Shown here: piece after piece, positions 1 to 9,499 of the stretch
How positions within the stretch are numbered: the first letter of the stretch is position 1
How the letters are laid out: every line of letters begins with the position of its first letter
Source: Pasteurella bettyae CCUG 2042
GTDB taxonomy: Bacteria > Pseudomonadota > Gammaproteobacteria > Enterobacterales > Pasteurellaceae
NCBI RefSeq assembly: GCF_000262245.1
Contig: NZ_AJSX01000041.1
Span: 121,364-185,363, forward strand
Reading direction: 5' to 3'
Length of the DNA: 64,000 bases
Position numbers and translations under genes: made by a program
Notes under the pieces: generated by a model
Databases searched by the model: none
What the model saw: the letters and a program-made list of their open reading frames with translations, nothing else
What the model was told of the DNA's origin: nothing

Positions 1-607
1 AAAAATTAGATATTTTTTTAAAAGCTTTAATATTAAACTCAAAATCTTCTTTTAATGCTTGGTGTTCATTAAAAATACCATATTTTTTAATAAGTTCCGT
101 ATGATAGAACTTATTATTTGTATATCCAAATAGAAAAGATTCTTCTAAATCAACAAGTATGTCAGTAAAATCATGATTAATCAGACCTGTATATTGACTT
201 AAAATATTTTTCACGTAACTTACATCACCATTAATTTCATACCGCTCTTGCATTCCAACGCTAATAATATCAGGATGATATTGTTCAATTACGTGATTAA
301 CTTTGCTCAATAAGGTGCTATCAAACAAATCATCTGGATCTGGAAAACCAATGTATTCACCTGTAGCAATTTTAATTCCTTCATTACGGCTTTCAGCCGC
401 ACCTATATTATTTTCATTACAAAGCAACTTCATTCGAGGATCATTAAATCTTTGTAGTTTTTCTTTTGTACTATCAGTTGAACAATCTTCAACAAAAATA
501 ATCTCAATATTTTGATAAGGTTGTGTAGCTAATAAATCAAACAACTTATCTAAATATTGGGCGACATTATAACAAGCAAAAATCAGGCTAAATTTTGTAT
601 TTTTCAT
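1..607 (-). CDS. family 2 glycosyltransferase, truncated by the window edge
   Basis: About 202 N-terminal codons are visible; the gene runs off the left end. The start is the ATG whose complement is CAT at 605-607, only 8 bases after the stop of the upstream GT4 gene. The translation opens with FSLIFACYNVAQYLDKLF, has an acidic EDCSTDST stretch near residues 40-47, and FPDPDDLF near 88-95. This is the GT-A fold pattern of a nucleotide-sugar site followed by a DxD-type metal motif. It should add a sugar to a surface glycan at the inner membrane. The acceptor and sugar cannot be told from sequence. It is the third gene of a minus-strand glycan operon. Confidence 0.88.
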   Translation of the reverse strand, partial: MKNTKFSLIFACYNVAQYLDKLFDLLATQPYQNIEIIFVEDCSTDSTKEKLQRFNDPRMKLLCNENNIGAAESRNEGIKIATGEYIGFPDPDDLFDSTLLSKVNHVIEQYHPDIISVGMQERYEINGDVSYVKNILSQYTGLINHDFTDILVDLEESFLFGYTNNKFYHTELIKKYGIFNEHQALKEDFEFNIKAFKKISNF

Positions 608-615
608 TATTATTT

Positions 616-1683
616 TTAACCTATTAAAATCTGTTGAATACGTTTTGCCACTATTTTAATGTCATAGCCCGCATTTACTAAAGCTGGTATATCACTAATA
701 CGCTTATCACCGAACTTGTTGAGTTTTTTTTCAATCTCTTTTATCCAATCAGCACTATTAGAAATTGGCAAAAATTGGATTGAGTTTACCAACCTAACTT
801 CTTTAGAAATAGTTTCGGAGAGAAAAGCAGGCAATCCAGCAGCCTGAGCTTCAACAGCAACGATAGGTAAGCCTTCAAATAGAGAAGGTAAAATTAATAA
901 ATCTGCTGCAATCATTAGCTCATTAATATCATGTCGTAATCCTAATAAAGATACATTTGTTAATGCATTATCTGAAATATATTGTTGGATCTCATCTTTT
1001 AACTCACCAGTCCCAACATAAGCCAGGATAACATTAGGAAGTGAATGTTTTAGTACTTTCATAATATCTAAAGCAAAAAAAGGATTTTTCTGATGATTCA
1101 TTCTAGCAACGTATAAAATCACTTTTTTATCCCCCCAATTCAATTTATGGCGAATAGTATGATATTTTTCTTCAGAATAACGATATTGTTCTAAATTAAT
1201 CCCATTATTTATGACCGTGAATAGCTTCTTCTCACCAAACATAAATACACCTGCTTCTTTAGAACAAGCGAGTTTAACATCAGTAACAAAATTAAGTAGC
1301 CATCTTAATATGTAATGTAATTGCTTTTTATCTGTATCTGCACTATGTGAATGGGCAATAACTTTTCTTTTAAGTAAAAATGCTGGAAGCATATTAAGTG
1401 AATAACCCGCATTCATAATATTAAAATAAACTACATCATAGTTATTTTGTTTTATTACTTTCCACATTGCCCATAAGCTTTTTAATAACCCTTGACTTTT
1501 AGGTGGAATAAAATGAATTCTACAACCATTTTCTAAGTAAAAACTACTCAACGTCATTTGAGAAAAATCACAAACAAAATCAAATTGAATTTGAGTTTTA
1601 TCAAGGTATTGATAGAGATTATGAATATAAGCTTCCATCCCTCCCAAGTTATCTGTCATTCCATATACAAGTACACGTTTCAT
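616..1683 (-). CDS. family 4 glycosyltransferase
   Basis: 355 residues, GT-B fold. The N-terminal domain starts with MKRVLVYGMTDNLGGMEAYI, where the GGME loop is typical of the donor/acceptor cleft. The C-terminal domain holds an E-x7-E motif in EGLPIVAVE (residues 270-278), the nucleotide-sugar binding signature of GT4 enzymes. It resembles capsule or lipooligosaccharide transferases such as the CapM/EpsF type. It lies between a DUF4422 gene (11 bases upstream) and a GT2 gene (8 bases downstream), so the three are one transcription unit. The precise linkage made is unknown. Confidence 0.88.
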   Translation of the reverse strand: MKRVLVYGMTDNLGGMEAYIHNLYQYLDKTQIQFDFVCDFSQMTLSSFYLENGCRIHFIPPKSQGLLKSLWAMWKVIKQNNYDVVYFNIMNAGYSLNMLPAFLLKRKVIAHSHSADTDKKQLHYILRWLLNFVTDVKLACSKEAGVFMFGEKKLFTVINNGINLEQYRYSEEKYHTIRHKLNWGDKKVILYVARMNHQKNPFFALDIMKVLKHSLPNVILAYVGTGELKDEIQQYISDNALTNVSLLGLRHDINELMIAADLLILPSLFEGLPIVAVEAQAAGLPAFLSETISKEVRLVNSIQFLPISNSADWIKEIEKKLNKFGDKRISDIPALVNAGYDIKIVAKRIQQILIG

Positions 1684-1694
1684 GATTGTCTCTA

Positions 1695-2510
1695 TTAAAA
1701 ACTCTTCTCGTATTTTTTACCAAAAAACTTCGCCATTAAAAATGCAGTTCCTTTCTTCAACCAATTAATTTTCTCGCCATAAACAAAAGGAATTGCTTTC
1801 ACTTTTAATGCGTTATTTTGAGAATATTGTTTTAACCATACATTAAACAATAATTCACTTACTCGACCATAAAAACGAGCGTGGAATACAGAATATTGTT
1901 CTGCAGGAATGCGTTTTTCCAACTCAAATAAAATGGGGAATAACCAACTGCAATAATCATTCACTAATTTTTTCGACATAATGAACATATTAAACATATA
2001 TCCGCCACGCTGTTTCATTACGGTATCAAAATTTGATAAATATTCACCGCACTTTTCAGCAATAATTTCGCGTGTAACATCCAAATGTTCAGAGTGTAGC
2101 GTATTAGCATAATGTGAGTAAAGTGTTTCAATATAATAATTACGCTTACTTGGCACAATAACATCATATTGACTTAATAATTGACTCGCTTCTTGACCGG
2201 TTAAGTATAAGCTTTCTAATAAATGACTTTTTCTTTCTGACCGATTCTTTAGTGTAAAGAATCGACGATAATGAATCAGTCCTAAATAATCATTTGGCAA
2301 ATTTTTCCATGCCCAATAAAGCCCTGTGAGTTCGCAAAAATTTGGGTTTTTGTTTGAAATATTATCACCCGTATCATCACCTTGATAACCAATACTTTGC
2401 TTACCTTGTTTACCAACATGTAATGGTAAATATATCGGATCCACAGGCATAAAATAAGGTTTATGCGTTGCAATAATAATTTTAATATTTTTTGGATATT
2501 GATTTTCCAT
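1695..2510 (-). CDS. DUF4422 capsular polysaccharide-type protein
   Basis: 271 residues matching the DUF4422 family pattern: an opening IKIIIATHKPYF, then NPNFCELTGLYWAWKN (residues 55-70) and YLGLIHYRRFF (75-85). Members occur in capsule, exopolysaccharide and LPS loci and are thought to be glycosyltransferases, though few have been tested. It is the first gene of the operon. An extended -10 promoter (TGTTATAAT on the minus strand, 2555-2563) lies about 45 bases upstream of the start. The base composition of this operon is very AT-rich and it has no uptake signals, unlike the rest of the window. Confidence 0.82.
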   Translation of the reverse strand: MENQYPKNIKIIIATHKPYFMPVDPIYLPLHVGKQGKQSIGYQGDDTGDNISNKNPNFCELTGLYWAWKNLPNDYLGLIHYRRFFTLKNRSERKSHLLESLYLTGQEASQLLSQYDVIVPSKRNYYIETLYSHYANTLHSEHLDVTREIIAEKCGEYLSNFDTVMKQRGGYMFNMFIMSKKLVNDYCSWLFPILFELEKRIPAEQYSVFHARFYGRVSELLFNVWLKQYSQNNALKVKAIPFVYGEKINWLKKGTAFLMAKFFGKKYEKSF

Positions 2511-2554
2511 AATTACTAATTATTTCTTTTAATAAAATTTTATTAAAACAATTC

Positions 2555-2563
2555 ATTATAACA
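2555..2563 (-). promoter_or_regulatory. extended -10 promoter of the glycosyltransferase operon
   Basis: Read on the minus strand the bases are TGTTATAAT, a consensus -10 hexamer with the TG extension, about 45 bases before the DUF4422 start. No good -35 hexamer is visible at 16-18 bases, as expected for an extended -10 promoter. Predicted by eye only. Confidence 0.5.
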
Positions 2564-2896
2564 GTATGCCTTCTTATTATTTATGTGTTTTTAAATAATA
2601 CTGTGTCATAAGGATACAAATATTGCATTCTCAACTTTCTGCCATAATAAAAGATGATGATGCCTGATCTTCTTGAAAACTATTTTACTAGCGAAATATT
2701 AATCCCTTGAATGGCCGCAAATTAAATTACATCGTAATAATATCTTGCTTATGTAACTTTAATGATTGGCTATAATTGTGATGAGTACGTAGAAAAGAAT
2801 TAGTCATAAAATAACCTTAATTTAAAGAGTAGCATAGATATTAGGTAGATAGTTTTATAGCTTATTGTATAGTTGACTAATAAATCAAATCAATAA

Positions 2897-3211
<315 letters not shown>

Positions 3212-3234
3212 TGGATTCAAACTGATTTTCAAAG

Positions 3235-3266
3235 AAAACGCCCTAAGTCATGCTTAGGGCGTTTTT
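3235..3266. terminator. bidirectional intrinsic terminator, infA / lnt
   Basis: Ten-base-pair stem (ACGCCCTAAG at 3238-3247 with CTTAGGGCGT at 3253-3262), five-base loop TCATG, followed by T's at 3262-3266 and preceded by A's at 3235-3238. It can serve both convergent genes. Confidence 0.9.
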
Positions 3267-3288
3267 CTTAATCTAAAATTTTGCTTTT

Positions 3289-4827
3289 TTATACCGCAGT
3301 TTTCATCACTTTACGTTTAATCAAGGCGGCTAAAATTCTTAATACGGTAAAAATCAATGCTAATAAATAAAGTGGCTTATTGCCTAAAGCTGCATAAGGT
3401 GTCTTGCCTTTTGTGGGGGCAATTTTAGTGGTTAATACCGTTTGTTTAAACTGAGGGGCTTGAGAAATAATCTTTCCTTTTGCATCAATAAATGCAGTAA
3501 TTCCCGTATTCGTTGCTCTTACTAGTGGTTTGCCTAATTCTAAGGCTCTCATTCTTGCCATTTGTAAATGTTGCCAAGGGCCAATACTATCGCCAAACCA
3601 AGCATCATTAGAAACTGTTAATAAGAAATCGGTATTAGTATGTATATTTTTTTGTAACTGGCTACCAAAAATAATTTCATAACAAATCGCTGGTGCGAAA
3701 GTTCTTCCTTTTGCTAATAAAGGCTGTTGTATTTCATCACCATTTTGAAAAGCTGACATGGGTAAATTAAACACAGAACCTAATGGACGTAATAAGCTTT
3801 CCAAAGGAACATATTCCCCAAAAGGCACTAAATGATGTTTAGCATAACGCATCATATTATCTGATGAATAAGGTTGCTCAATATTACCTACCGACACAAT
3901 TGAATTTAACAATTTACCTTGGATTTCATCTTGATATACCGAACCAATAAAAACCTCACTACCTTTCTGTTGAGCCGCTAACTGTAATGCTTTATAAAAC
4001 GGCTGTAGTTGATTTTCTAAAGCGGGTAATGCGGATTCTGGCAAAATAATTAAATCTGAGGTTCCTAAATGCTCATTAATTAATTTCTGATAAATATCTA
4101 AGGTTGCATAAAGATATTGCGGATCCCATTTTAAATTTTGTTCAATATTACCCTGTGCTAGGCTAATTTTTAAGGCTTTTTCTGGGACTTCTGTCACAAA
4201 AGATTTTTGTGAAGAATAGGCACTCAGTCCACCAACGATAACTAACATTGCTAAATTTGCCAAGGCAATTGGCAATTTCCGTGGTGTTTTTAATAACGCA
4301 GAAATTCCACTAAAAATAACCGCACTTGCCCACATAACAAAGAAAGTTACACCTTCAGCCCCAAACAATGGCGCTAATCCTGAGAAAGGGCTATCAATTT
4401 GCGTGTAACCAAATTGCAACCAAGGAAATCCAGTAAATAACCAGCCACGAAGAAATTCAGTAAATGTCCAAATCACTGGAAATATTACCACGCTGGTGAC
4501 TTTAAAACGTTGAATAATATAAGTGAATAATAATGGATAGCATGATAAATAGGCTGCCAATAACACCACTAAAATATAGCTCAACCATAATGGTGAACCT
4601 CCAAATTGGTGAATACTGACATGCAGCCAACTTATGCCTAAGCTAAAAAAACTCAGTCCCCATAGCAATGTAGCTAAAAGTGCGGTCTTTTTTTCAGAAT
4701 TTTTCGCAATAAAAAGTAAACCAAGAACAGAAATATAAGCTAAATACCATAAGTCAAAAGGAGAAAAAGCGAATACGCCTAAGGCGCCGCTAATAATGGC
4801 AATTAAATAGGTAAGATATTTATTCAT
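3289..4827 (-). CDS. lnt: apolipoprotein N-acyltransferase
   Basis: 512 residues from the ATG at 4827. The same frame extends 8 codons upstream to a TTG, but the ATG gives the usual N-terminus. The N-terminal half is several membrane helices. The C-terminal half is a periplasmic nitrilase-like domain with the catalytic triad visible: Glu264 in LPESALPAL, Lys330 in AKHHLVPFGEYVP, and Cys382 in FAPAICYEIIFG. It transfers the third acyl chain to lipoproteins in the inner membrane, the last step of lipoprotein maturation. It lies downstream of corC, as in many gammaproteobacteria. An uptake signal lies inside the gene at 4678-4686. Confidence 0.96.
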   Translation of the reverse strand: MNKYLTYLIAIISGALGVFAFSPFDLWYLAYISVLGLLFIAKNSEKKTALLATLLWGLSFFSLGISWLHVSIHQFGGSPLWLSYILVVLLAAYLSCYPLLFTYIIQRFKVTSVVIFPVIWTFTEFLRGWLFTGFPWLQFGYTQIDSPFSGLAPLFGAEGVTFFVMWASAVIFSGISALLKTPRKLPIALANLAMLVIVGGLSAYSSQKSFVTEVPEKALKISLAQGNIEQNLKWDPQYLYATLDIYQKLINEHLGTSDLIILPESALPALENQLQPFYKALQLAAQQKGSEVFIGSVYQDEIQGKLLNSIVSVGNIEQPYSSDNMMRYAKHHLVPFGEYVPLESLLRPLGSVFNLPMSAFQNGDEIQQPLLAKGRTFAPAICYEIIFGSQLQKNIHTNTDFLLTVSNDAWFGDSIGPWQHLQMARMRALELGKPLVRATNTGITAFIDAKGKIISQAPQFKQTVLTTKIAPTKGKTPYAALGNKPLYLLALIFTVLRILAALIKRKVMKTAV

Positions 4828-4893
4828 AAGCACATTTATATTATTTAACAAAGTGCCGATTTTATCACAGCACGAGAGAGATTCTATAGATAG

Positions 4894-4920
4894 AAATAAA
4901 AAAGCTGTTTTAAAACAGCC
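4894..4920 (-). terminator. hairpin with T-tract between corC and lnt
   Basis: The perfect palindrome GCTGTTTTAAAACAGC (4904-4919) is followed on the minus strand by a T-rich tract (complement of 4894-4903). It lies just after the corC stop codon, 67 bases before lnt, so it may attenuate lnt or end the corC transcript. Confidence 0.65.
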
Positions 4921-4928
4921 TTTCAGGA

Positions 4929-5834
4929 TTATTCTTGTTCAGAATACTCAGATTCTATCTTTTCGATTTCTGCTAAGTGTTCATCGGTAAGCGTGACTCG
5001 TAATTGAATAATGCGACGACTGTCCGCTGATGTGACTTTAAAGTGAATATTTTCTAATGTAATTTCATCACCACGTTTAGGCAAATAGCCAAAAGCTTGC
5101 ATAATTACACCACCAATGGTATCAACTTCTGCATCTTCAAAGTGAGTATTAAATTGTTCATTAAAATCGCCAATATCCGTAAGTGCTCGTACCGCATAGG
5201 TGTGGCGAGAAAGTTGACGAATATCCACAACATCTTCTTCATCAAACTCATCTTCAATGTCACCCACGATTTGTTCTAAAATATCTTCAATAGTAACTAA
5301 TCCAGAGATTGCACCGAATTCATCCACGACAATCGCCATATGGAAACGTTCTGAACGAAATTCTTTCAGCATTCGATCCACTCGTTTACTTTCAGGCACA
5401 ATAACCACTGGACGTAATAATTTTTCTAATTCAAATTGTTCGGTATTCGCTCGCAAAAATGTCAATAAATCTTTTGCATGCAAAATCCCTTCAACATTAT
5501 ATCGCTCATCACCAACCACAGGAAAACGGGAATGCGCTGAACTAATAATCGTATCTAAACAACTTTCTAGATCTTGTTCCATTTGGATAAAGACGATTTG
5601 TGAACGAGGAATCATAATATCACGCACACGCAATTCGGCGATTTCCATTACGCCTTCAATCATCTCGCGGGTATCTTGGTCGATCAATTCATTTTGTTCT
5701 GAATCACGGATGACTTCTACAAGTTCATCACGATTTTTGAGTTCGCCTTGGAAAAAACGTCCAAATAAGGATTGGAAAAAACTTTTCTTTTGAATAGTAT
5801 CTTGAGTGGAATTATTCGAGTGTTCGTCGTTCAT
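4929..5834 (-). CDS. corC: CorC/HlyC-family CBS-domain protein
   Basis: 301 residues. An acidic, flexible N-terminus is followed by paired CBS domains (about residues 68-190; [14 protein letters not shown] and [20 protein letters not shown] are diagnostic) and a C-terminal CorC/HlyC transporter-associated domain (about 205-290). Orthologues (YbeX/CorC) are cytosolic and linked to Mg2+/Co2+ handling and ribosome metabolism. The exact role is disputed. It stands directly upstream of lnt, the usual ybeX-lnt arrangement. Transcription is divergent from the mglB remnant. Confidence 0.93.
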   Translation of the reverse strand: MNDEHSNNSTQDTIQKKSFFQSLFGRFFQGELKNRDELVEVIRDSEQNELIDQDTREMIEGVMEIAELRVRDIMIPRSQIVFIQMEQDLESCLDTIISSAHSRFPVVGDERYNVEGILHAKDLLTFLRANTEQFELEKLLRPVVIVPESKRVDRMLKEFRSERFHMAIVVDEFGAISGLVTIEDILEQIVGDIEDEFDEEDVVDIRQLSRHTYAVRALTDIGDFNEQFNTHFEDAEVDTIGGVIMQAFGYLPKRGDEITLENIHFKVTSADSRRIIQLRVTLTDEHLAEIEKIESEYSEQE

Positions 5835-5946
5835 AAAAAGTAAATCAGTTGCCGTCGGATTGACAATGCAAAAATTATCACAATTTGATTTATATAGCTA
5901 GCTGAAAATTATATTTAATTAAGATGTTAAATAATTAGTATAAATG

Positions 5947-5962
5947 TATGAGCTAGATCACA
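5947..5962 (+). promoter_or_regulatory. CRP binding site upstream of the mglB pseudogene
   Basis: TATGAGCTAGATCACA matches the CRP core TGTGATCTAGATCACA at 14 of 16 positions. It lies about 100 bases before the mglB start, as expected for a cAMP-CRP controlled galactose uptake gene. The site remains although the gene is broken. Confidence 0.75.
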
Positions 5963-6063
5963 TAATTAACAATATTTTTAACAACTGCTACTTTTTAAAC
6001 AATTTGGTGCTAATATCAATACAGGCCTTATGATTTAAGCGTTTTAACATAGAGGACTTTGTT

Positions 6064-7056
6064 ATGAAAAAATTAGTATTAAATACCTTAGCGATTTCAG
6101 TTTTAGCGGGTGCTAGTATTAGTATCGTAAAAGCAGAATCTTTAGTAGGCGTAACGATTTATCAATATGATGATACCTTTATGAACTTGATGAAAGATGA
6201 AATCAGTAATCAGGCTTCAGCATTAAAAGATGTTAAATTTTTAATGAATGATTCGCAAAATTCTCAAGCTGTTCAAAATAATCAAATTGATATTCTTTTA
6301 GCCAAGAAAGTGAAAGTTCTTGCTGTCAATTTAGTTCATACGGCTGCCGCAACCACCCTTATCGAAAAAGCCAAACAGCAACAAGTACCGATTATCTTCT
6401 TTAATAAAGATCCTGGTGAAAAAATTTTAAGTAGCTACGACAAAGCTTATTATATTGGTTCATCTGCTAAAAGTTCGGCTATCGAACAAGCACATCTCAT
6501 CGCCATACATTGGAATAAATATCCCGAACTGGACTTAAATAAAGATGGCAAAATTCAATATGCCCTGTTAAAAGGAGAACCTGAAAGTACCGCCGCTATC
6601 ACTCGTAGCCAATATGTCATTGAAGAATAACATAATCTAGGGCTTAAAACACAAGCTGTATTTAGTGATACGGCGATGTGGAATAGCGATATGGCAAAAG
6701 ATCGTATGGATTTATGGTTAAATGACACCCAAGGCAATAATATTGAAGTCATCATTAGTAATAATGATGCCATGGCAATTGGTGCGTTAGCTTCACTAAA
6801 AGAACATCACAAAAAATTACCGATTTTTAGTGTAGATGCGCTTCCTCGTGTATTGCGATTTGTTAAATCTGGTGATATTACAGGCACGGTACTCAATGAT
6901 GGAGTTACACAAAGTCGAGTTTTAGTTAAACTCGCCCGTGATCTTGCTCAGGGTAAACCTATGAATAAAGGTGCCGACTGGACATTGGAAAATAATAGTA
7001 TCAGAACACCAGATATTGCTATTGATCAAGATAATATTGATAAATTCTTAAAGTAA
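6064..7056 (+). pseudogene. mglB: D-galactose/glucose-binding protein MglB, interrupted by a stop codon
   Basis: The frame encodes a full-length (about 330 codons) periplasmic galactose-binding protein. It has a signal peptide (MKKLVLNTLAISVLAGASIS...), NDSQNSQAVQNNQIDILLAKK, the Ca2+-loop DLNKDGKIQ, and ISNNDAMAIGALASLKEH and VFSDTAMW typical of MglB. One in-frame TAA at 6628-6630 splits it after ...SQYVIEE, where family members have Leu (a TTA to TAA change would do it). The frame is otherwise open to 7056, so this looks recent. No mglA or mglC follows; the next gene is fadL. A CRP site and a normal ribosome binding site (AGAGGAC) remain. A sequencing error is the main alternative. Confidence 0.9.
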
Positions 7057-7529
7057 ATGAAAGAGGCTAATTCACCTATTTACAACAAGTGCGGTGCGAT
7101 TTATAAAAATTTTATTGAATTGAATGATTGCTTCTAATTAGCCGTTAAACTCAGAATTTGCCTCTAATAAATGACTTTCTACTAGGTCGCTAATATAAAA
7201 ATAAATTTTCTCAAAAAGCACCGCACTTTAGCTGCCATCAAGCTATCTCATTCACCAGATACTCATTATCTATATACCCTTTTTCTTATTATATATGTGG
7301 TGTTTTAATCGCATATTCTACTGCTATAAAAACATGCTTATCACAAAATTATTCCATGAGATATTGTCACTTGAAAACCGCAATTTGTTAAAAATCCTTT
7401 TAAAATCACTGGTCTGAACAGTGAAACAAAACCATAAATAAATTTGCACATATATGCTACATTCTTTTAAACTTGCCGAGTTTTTTATCGTATCCGATAA
7501 ATATATTAAACTCGTTGGAAAGGGGAACC
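7057..7529. other. intergenic region between mglB remnant and fadL
   Basis: 473 bases without a supported gene. It contains two uptake signals in opposite orientation (7087-7095 and 7220-7228), too far apart to form a good terminator, and the FadR-like operator at 7407-7423. No remnant of mglA or mglC was recognised. Confidence 0.6.
7407..7423 (+). promoter_or_regulatory. FadR-like operator upstream of fadL
   Basis: CACTGGTCTGAACAGTG is an interrupted palindrome with the CTGGTnnGAnCAG core of FadR operators. For comparison, the E. coli fadB operator is ATCTGGTACGACCAGAT. It lies 107 bases upstream of the fadL start. FadR represses fatty-acid uptake genes until acyl-CoA binds it. The match is by eye. 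Confidence 0.6.
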
Positions 7530-8870
7530 ATGAAAATCACAATGAAAAAAACACTATTATCAGTGTCTATTTTATTTGCATCAAATCAAGCTTCAGCAGC
7601 AGCATTCCAGCTAGCTGAACTTTCAACATCTGGGTTAGGTCGTGCTTATTCGGGTGAAGCTGCTATTGCAGATAATGCAGCAGTTGTCGCAACTAACCCA
7701 GCACTTATGAGCAAATTTAAAACGATGCAATTCTCAGCTGGTAGCGTTTATGTACATTCAAGAGTACGTATGGAAGGTCCTGTTACCGCAAAATTAGCGG
7801 GAGCGACTTTAGCTAAAGAATCAGCTAACAAAGAAAGCGTAGTGCCTGGCTCATCTGTTCCTAATATGTATTTCTTGGCACCTCTTAACGATAAATTTGC
7901 TGTGGGTGGTGGTATGAACGTAAACTTTGGCTTAAAAAGTGAATATGCCGATGATTATAATGCGGGAGTATTTGGTGGCACCACAGATTTAACTGCACTT
8001 AATCTTAATTTGAGTGGTTCCTACCGTATTACAGAAGGCTTTAGTGCTGGTCTTGGAATTAATGCTGTCTATGCTTCAGCAGAAGTAGAACGTCGTGCAG
8101 GAATTATTGACACAGCATTAAGTAATGCAATGCAAAGCCCTGCGGTGAGAGCGGCATTAAGCAATTCAACAGAAAAAACAACGGTATTAACCCATTTACA
8201 AGATAAAGCAGCATGGGCATTTGGTTGGAATGCAGGTTTAATGTATGAAATCAATGAACGAAATCGTTTTGGTTTAGCTTACCATTCGAAAATTGATATT
8301 GATTTTAAAGATCGTAATGCACTGAGTTATAAACAAACCGCAACAGGCATTGGACCTTATGTGGCTGAAGGTGGATTAGTATTAAAATTACCTGCTTACT
8401 GGGAATTCTCTGGTTTTCATCAGCTGACTGATAAATTTGCTGTACACTATAGCTATAAATATACTGAATGGAAACGCTTTAAAAACTTACATGCCACTTA
8501 TACCGATGGCCAGTTAGCATTCCATAAAGATGAAAACTATCGCAACAACTCTCGTATTGCTTTAGGTGCAACCTATGATGTTAATGAGCAATTAACTGTG
8601 CGTGCAGGTATTGCTTATGATGAAGCTGCGGCTACAAGAAAACATGCGAGTGCTTCTATTCCTGATACAAACCGTACTTGGTATAGCGTTGGTGCAACTT
8701 ATAAATTCACACCAAATCTTGCTGTTGATTTAGGCTTTGCACACTTACGTGGTAAACGTTTGAACTTTACTGAAGAACAAACTATTGCTGGTTTATTAAA
8801 TGTAAAAGCAGAGTACCACTCTAAAGCACGTGCAAATCTTTACGGTTTAAATATAAACTACAGTTTCTAA
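7530..8870 (+). CDS. fadL: long-chain fatty acid outer membrane transporter FadL / OmpP1
   Basis: 446 residues from the ATG at 7530, chosen because GGAAAGGGGAACC precedes it and a signal peptide follows (MKITMKKTLLSVSILFASNQ...ASA). The same frame extends 19 codons upstream to a TTG, which is unlikely. The mature start AAFQLAELSTSGLGRAYSGE and the NPALM motif of the N-terminal hatch are FadL features. The chain ends in Phe (NINYSF), as outer membrane barrels do. It carries long-chain fatty acids across the outer membrane. The Haemophilus counterpart is surface protein P1. It is monocistronic, with a FadR-like site upstream and a terminator downstream. Confidence 0.95.
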   Translation: MKITMKKTLLSVSILFASNQASAAAFQLAELSTSGLGRAYSGEAAIADNAAVVATNPALMSKFKTMQFSAGSVYVHSRVRMEGPVTAKLAGATLAKESANKESVVPGSSVPNMYFLAPLNDKFAVGGGMNVNFGLKSEYADDYNAGVFGGTTDLTALNLNLSGSYRITEGFSAGLGINAVYASAEVERRAGIIDTALSNAMQSPAVRAALSNSTEKTTVLTHLQDKAAWAFGWNAGLMYEINERNRFGLAYHSKIDIDFKDRNALSYKQTATGIGPYVAEGGLVLKLPAYWEFSGFHQLTDKFAVHYSYKYTEWKRFKNLHATYTDGQLAFHKDENYRNNSRIALGATYDVNEQLTVRAGIAYDEAAATRKHASASIPDTNRTWYSVGATYKFTPNLAVDLGFAHLRGKRLNFTEEQTIAGLLNVKAEYHSKARANLYGLNINYSF

Positions 8871-8892
8871 TTGATTAAAAATCATTGATAAT

Positions 8893-8920
8893 AAAGCGTA
8901 TCCTTGGATACGCTTTTTTT
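8893..8920 (+). terminator. intrinsic terminator of fadL
   Basis: Stem AAGCGTATCC (8894-8903) with GGATACGCTT (8906-8915), followed by a run of T's to 8920. It lies 20 bases after the fadL stop codon. Confidence 0.9.
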
Positions 8921-8933
8921 ATGAGGCTTGTGT

Positions 8934-9473
8934 ATGTCAGAAATTTATTATAGCTATTATTCATCTCCTATCGGTAATTTATTAATGATCGCTCAAGATG
9001 ATCAGCTGACTAATTTAGATTTTGAAGCGGAACAAAACGCACCTAATCCTAAATGGCTTTTAAATGATCAATTGCCTTTATTCCATCAAGTAAAAAAGGC
9101 ACTTAATCGTTACTTTGATGGGAAAAAAGAAAACTTTGAGGGGATTCCAGTTAATCCTCAAGGAACAGCGTTCCAACAAAGTATTTGGGCAGCATTGCGT
9201 CAAATTTCCTATGGTAAAACCTCAACCTATGGCGAATTGGCTCAACTAATTAATCATCCCCAAGCGGTACGTGCAGTCGGTGGTGCGGTTGGAAGTAATC
9301 CGATTAGTATTATTATTCCATGCCACCGTATTTTAGGTAAAAATAACCAACTAACAGGTTTTGGTGGTGGATTACCAGCTAAACGCTTTTTACTAAAGTT
9401 AGAACAAATTGAGTATGTGGATAAAGGTGTAGAATATGTTAAACCTAAATTACTCAAAAAATATTATGATTAA
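8934..9473 (+). CDS. ogt: methylated-DNA-protein-cysteine methyltransferase
   Basis: 179 residues from the ATG at 8934; a TTG two codons earlier is in frame but unlikely. The helix-turn-helix and active-site block is clear: FQQSIWAALRQISYGKTSTYGE, AVRAVGGAVGSNP, and the acceptor motif PCHR (residues 129-132, Cys130). The enzyme takes the alkyl group from O6-alkylguanine or O4-alkylthymine onto this cysteine and is used once. The length fits Ogt, lacking the Ada N-terminal domain. mutH, another repair gene, follows 26 bases downstream. Confidence 0.95.
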   Translation: MSEIYYSYYSSPIGNLLMIAQDDQLTNLDFEAEQNAPNPKWLLNDQLPLFHQVKKALNRYFDGKKENFEGIPVNPQGTAFQQSIWAALRQISYGKTSTYGELAQLINHPQAVRAVGGAVGSNPISIIIPCHRILGKNNQLTGFGGGLPAKRFLLKLEQIEYVDKGVEYVKPKLLKKYYD

Positions 9474-9499
9474 AATTTTTCTAAAATAGACCGCACTTT

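Noticed and set aside
5257..5793. 178-codon plus-strand ORF opposite corC
   Set aside because: Ser/Thr/Arg-rich translation with no family features; corC on the other strand is full length and conserved. A shadow frame.
6676..7056. Short ORF of 126 codons that could be called a separate gene
   Set aside because: It is in the same frame as the upstream mglB ORF, no stop occurs between 6631 and 6676, and the translation is the C-terminal half of MglB. It is part of the pseudogene.
7473..7529. 19-codon upstream extension of fadL from a TTG
   Set aside because: It would bury the signal peptide, and the ATG at 7530 has a strong ribosome binding site.
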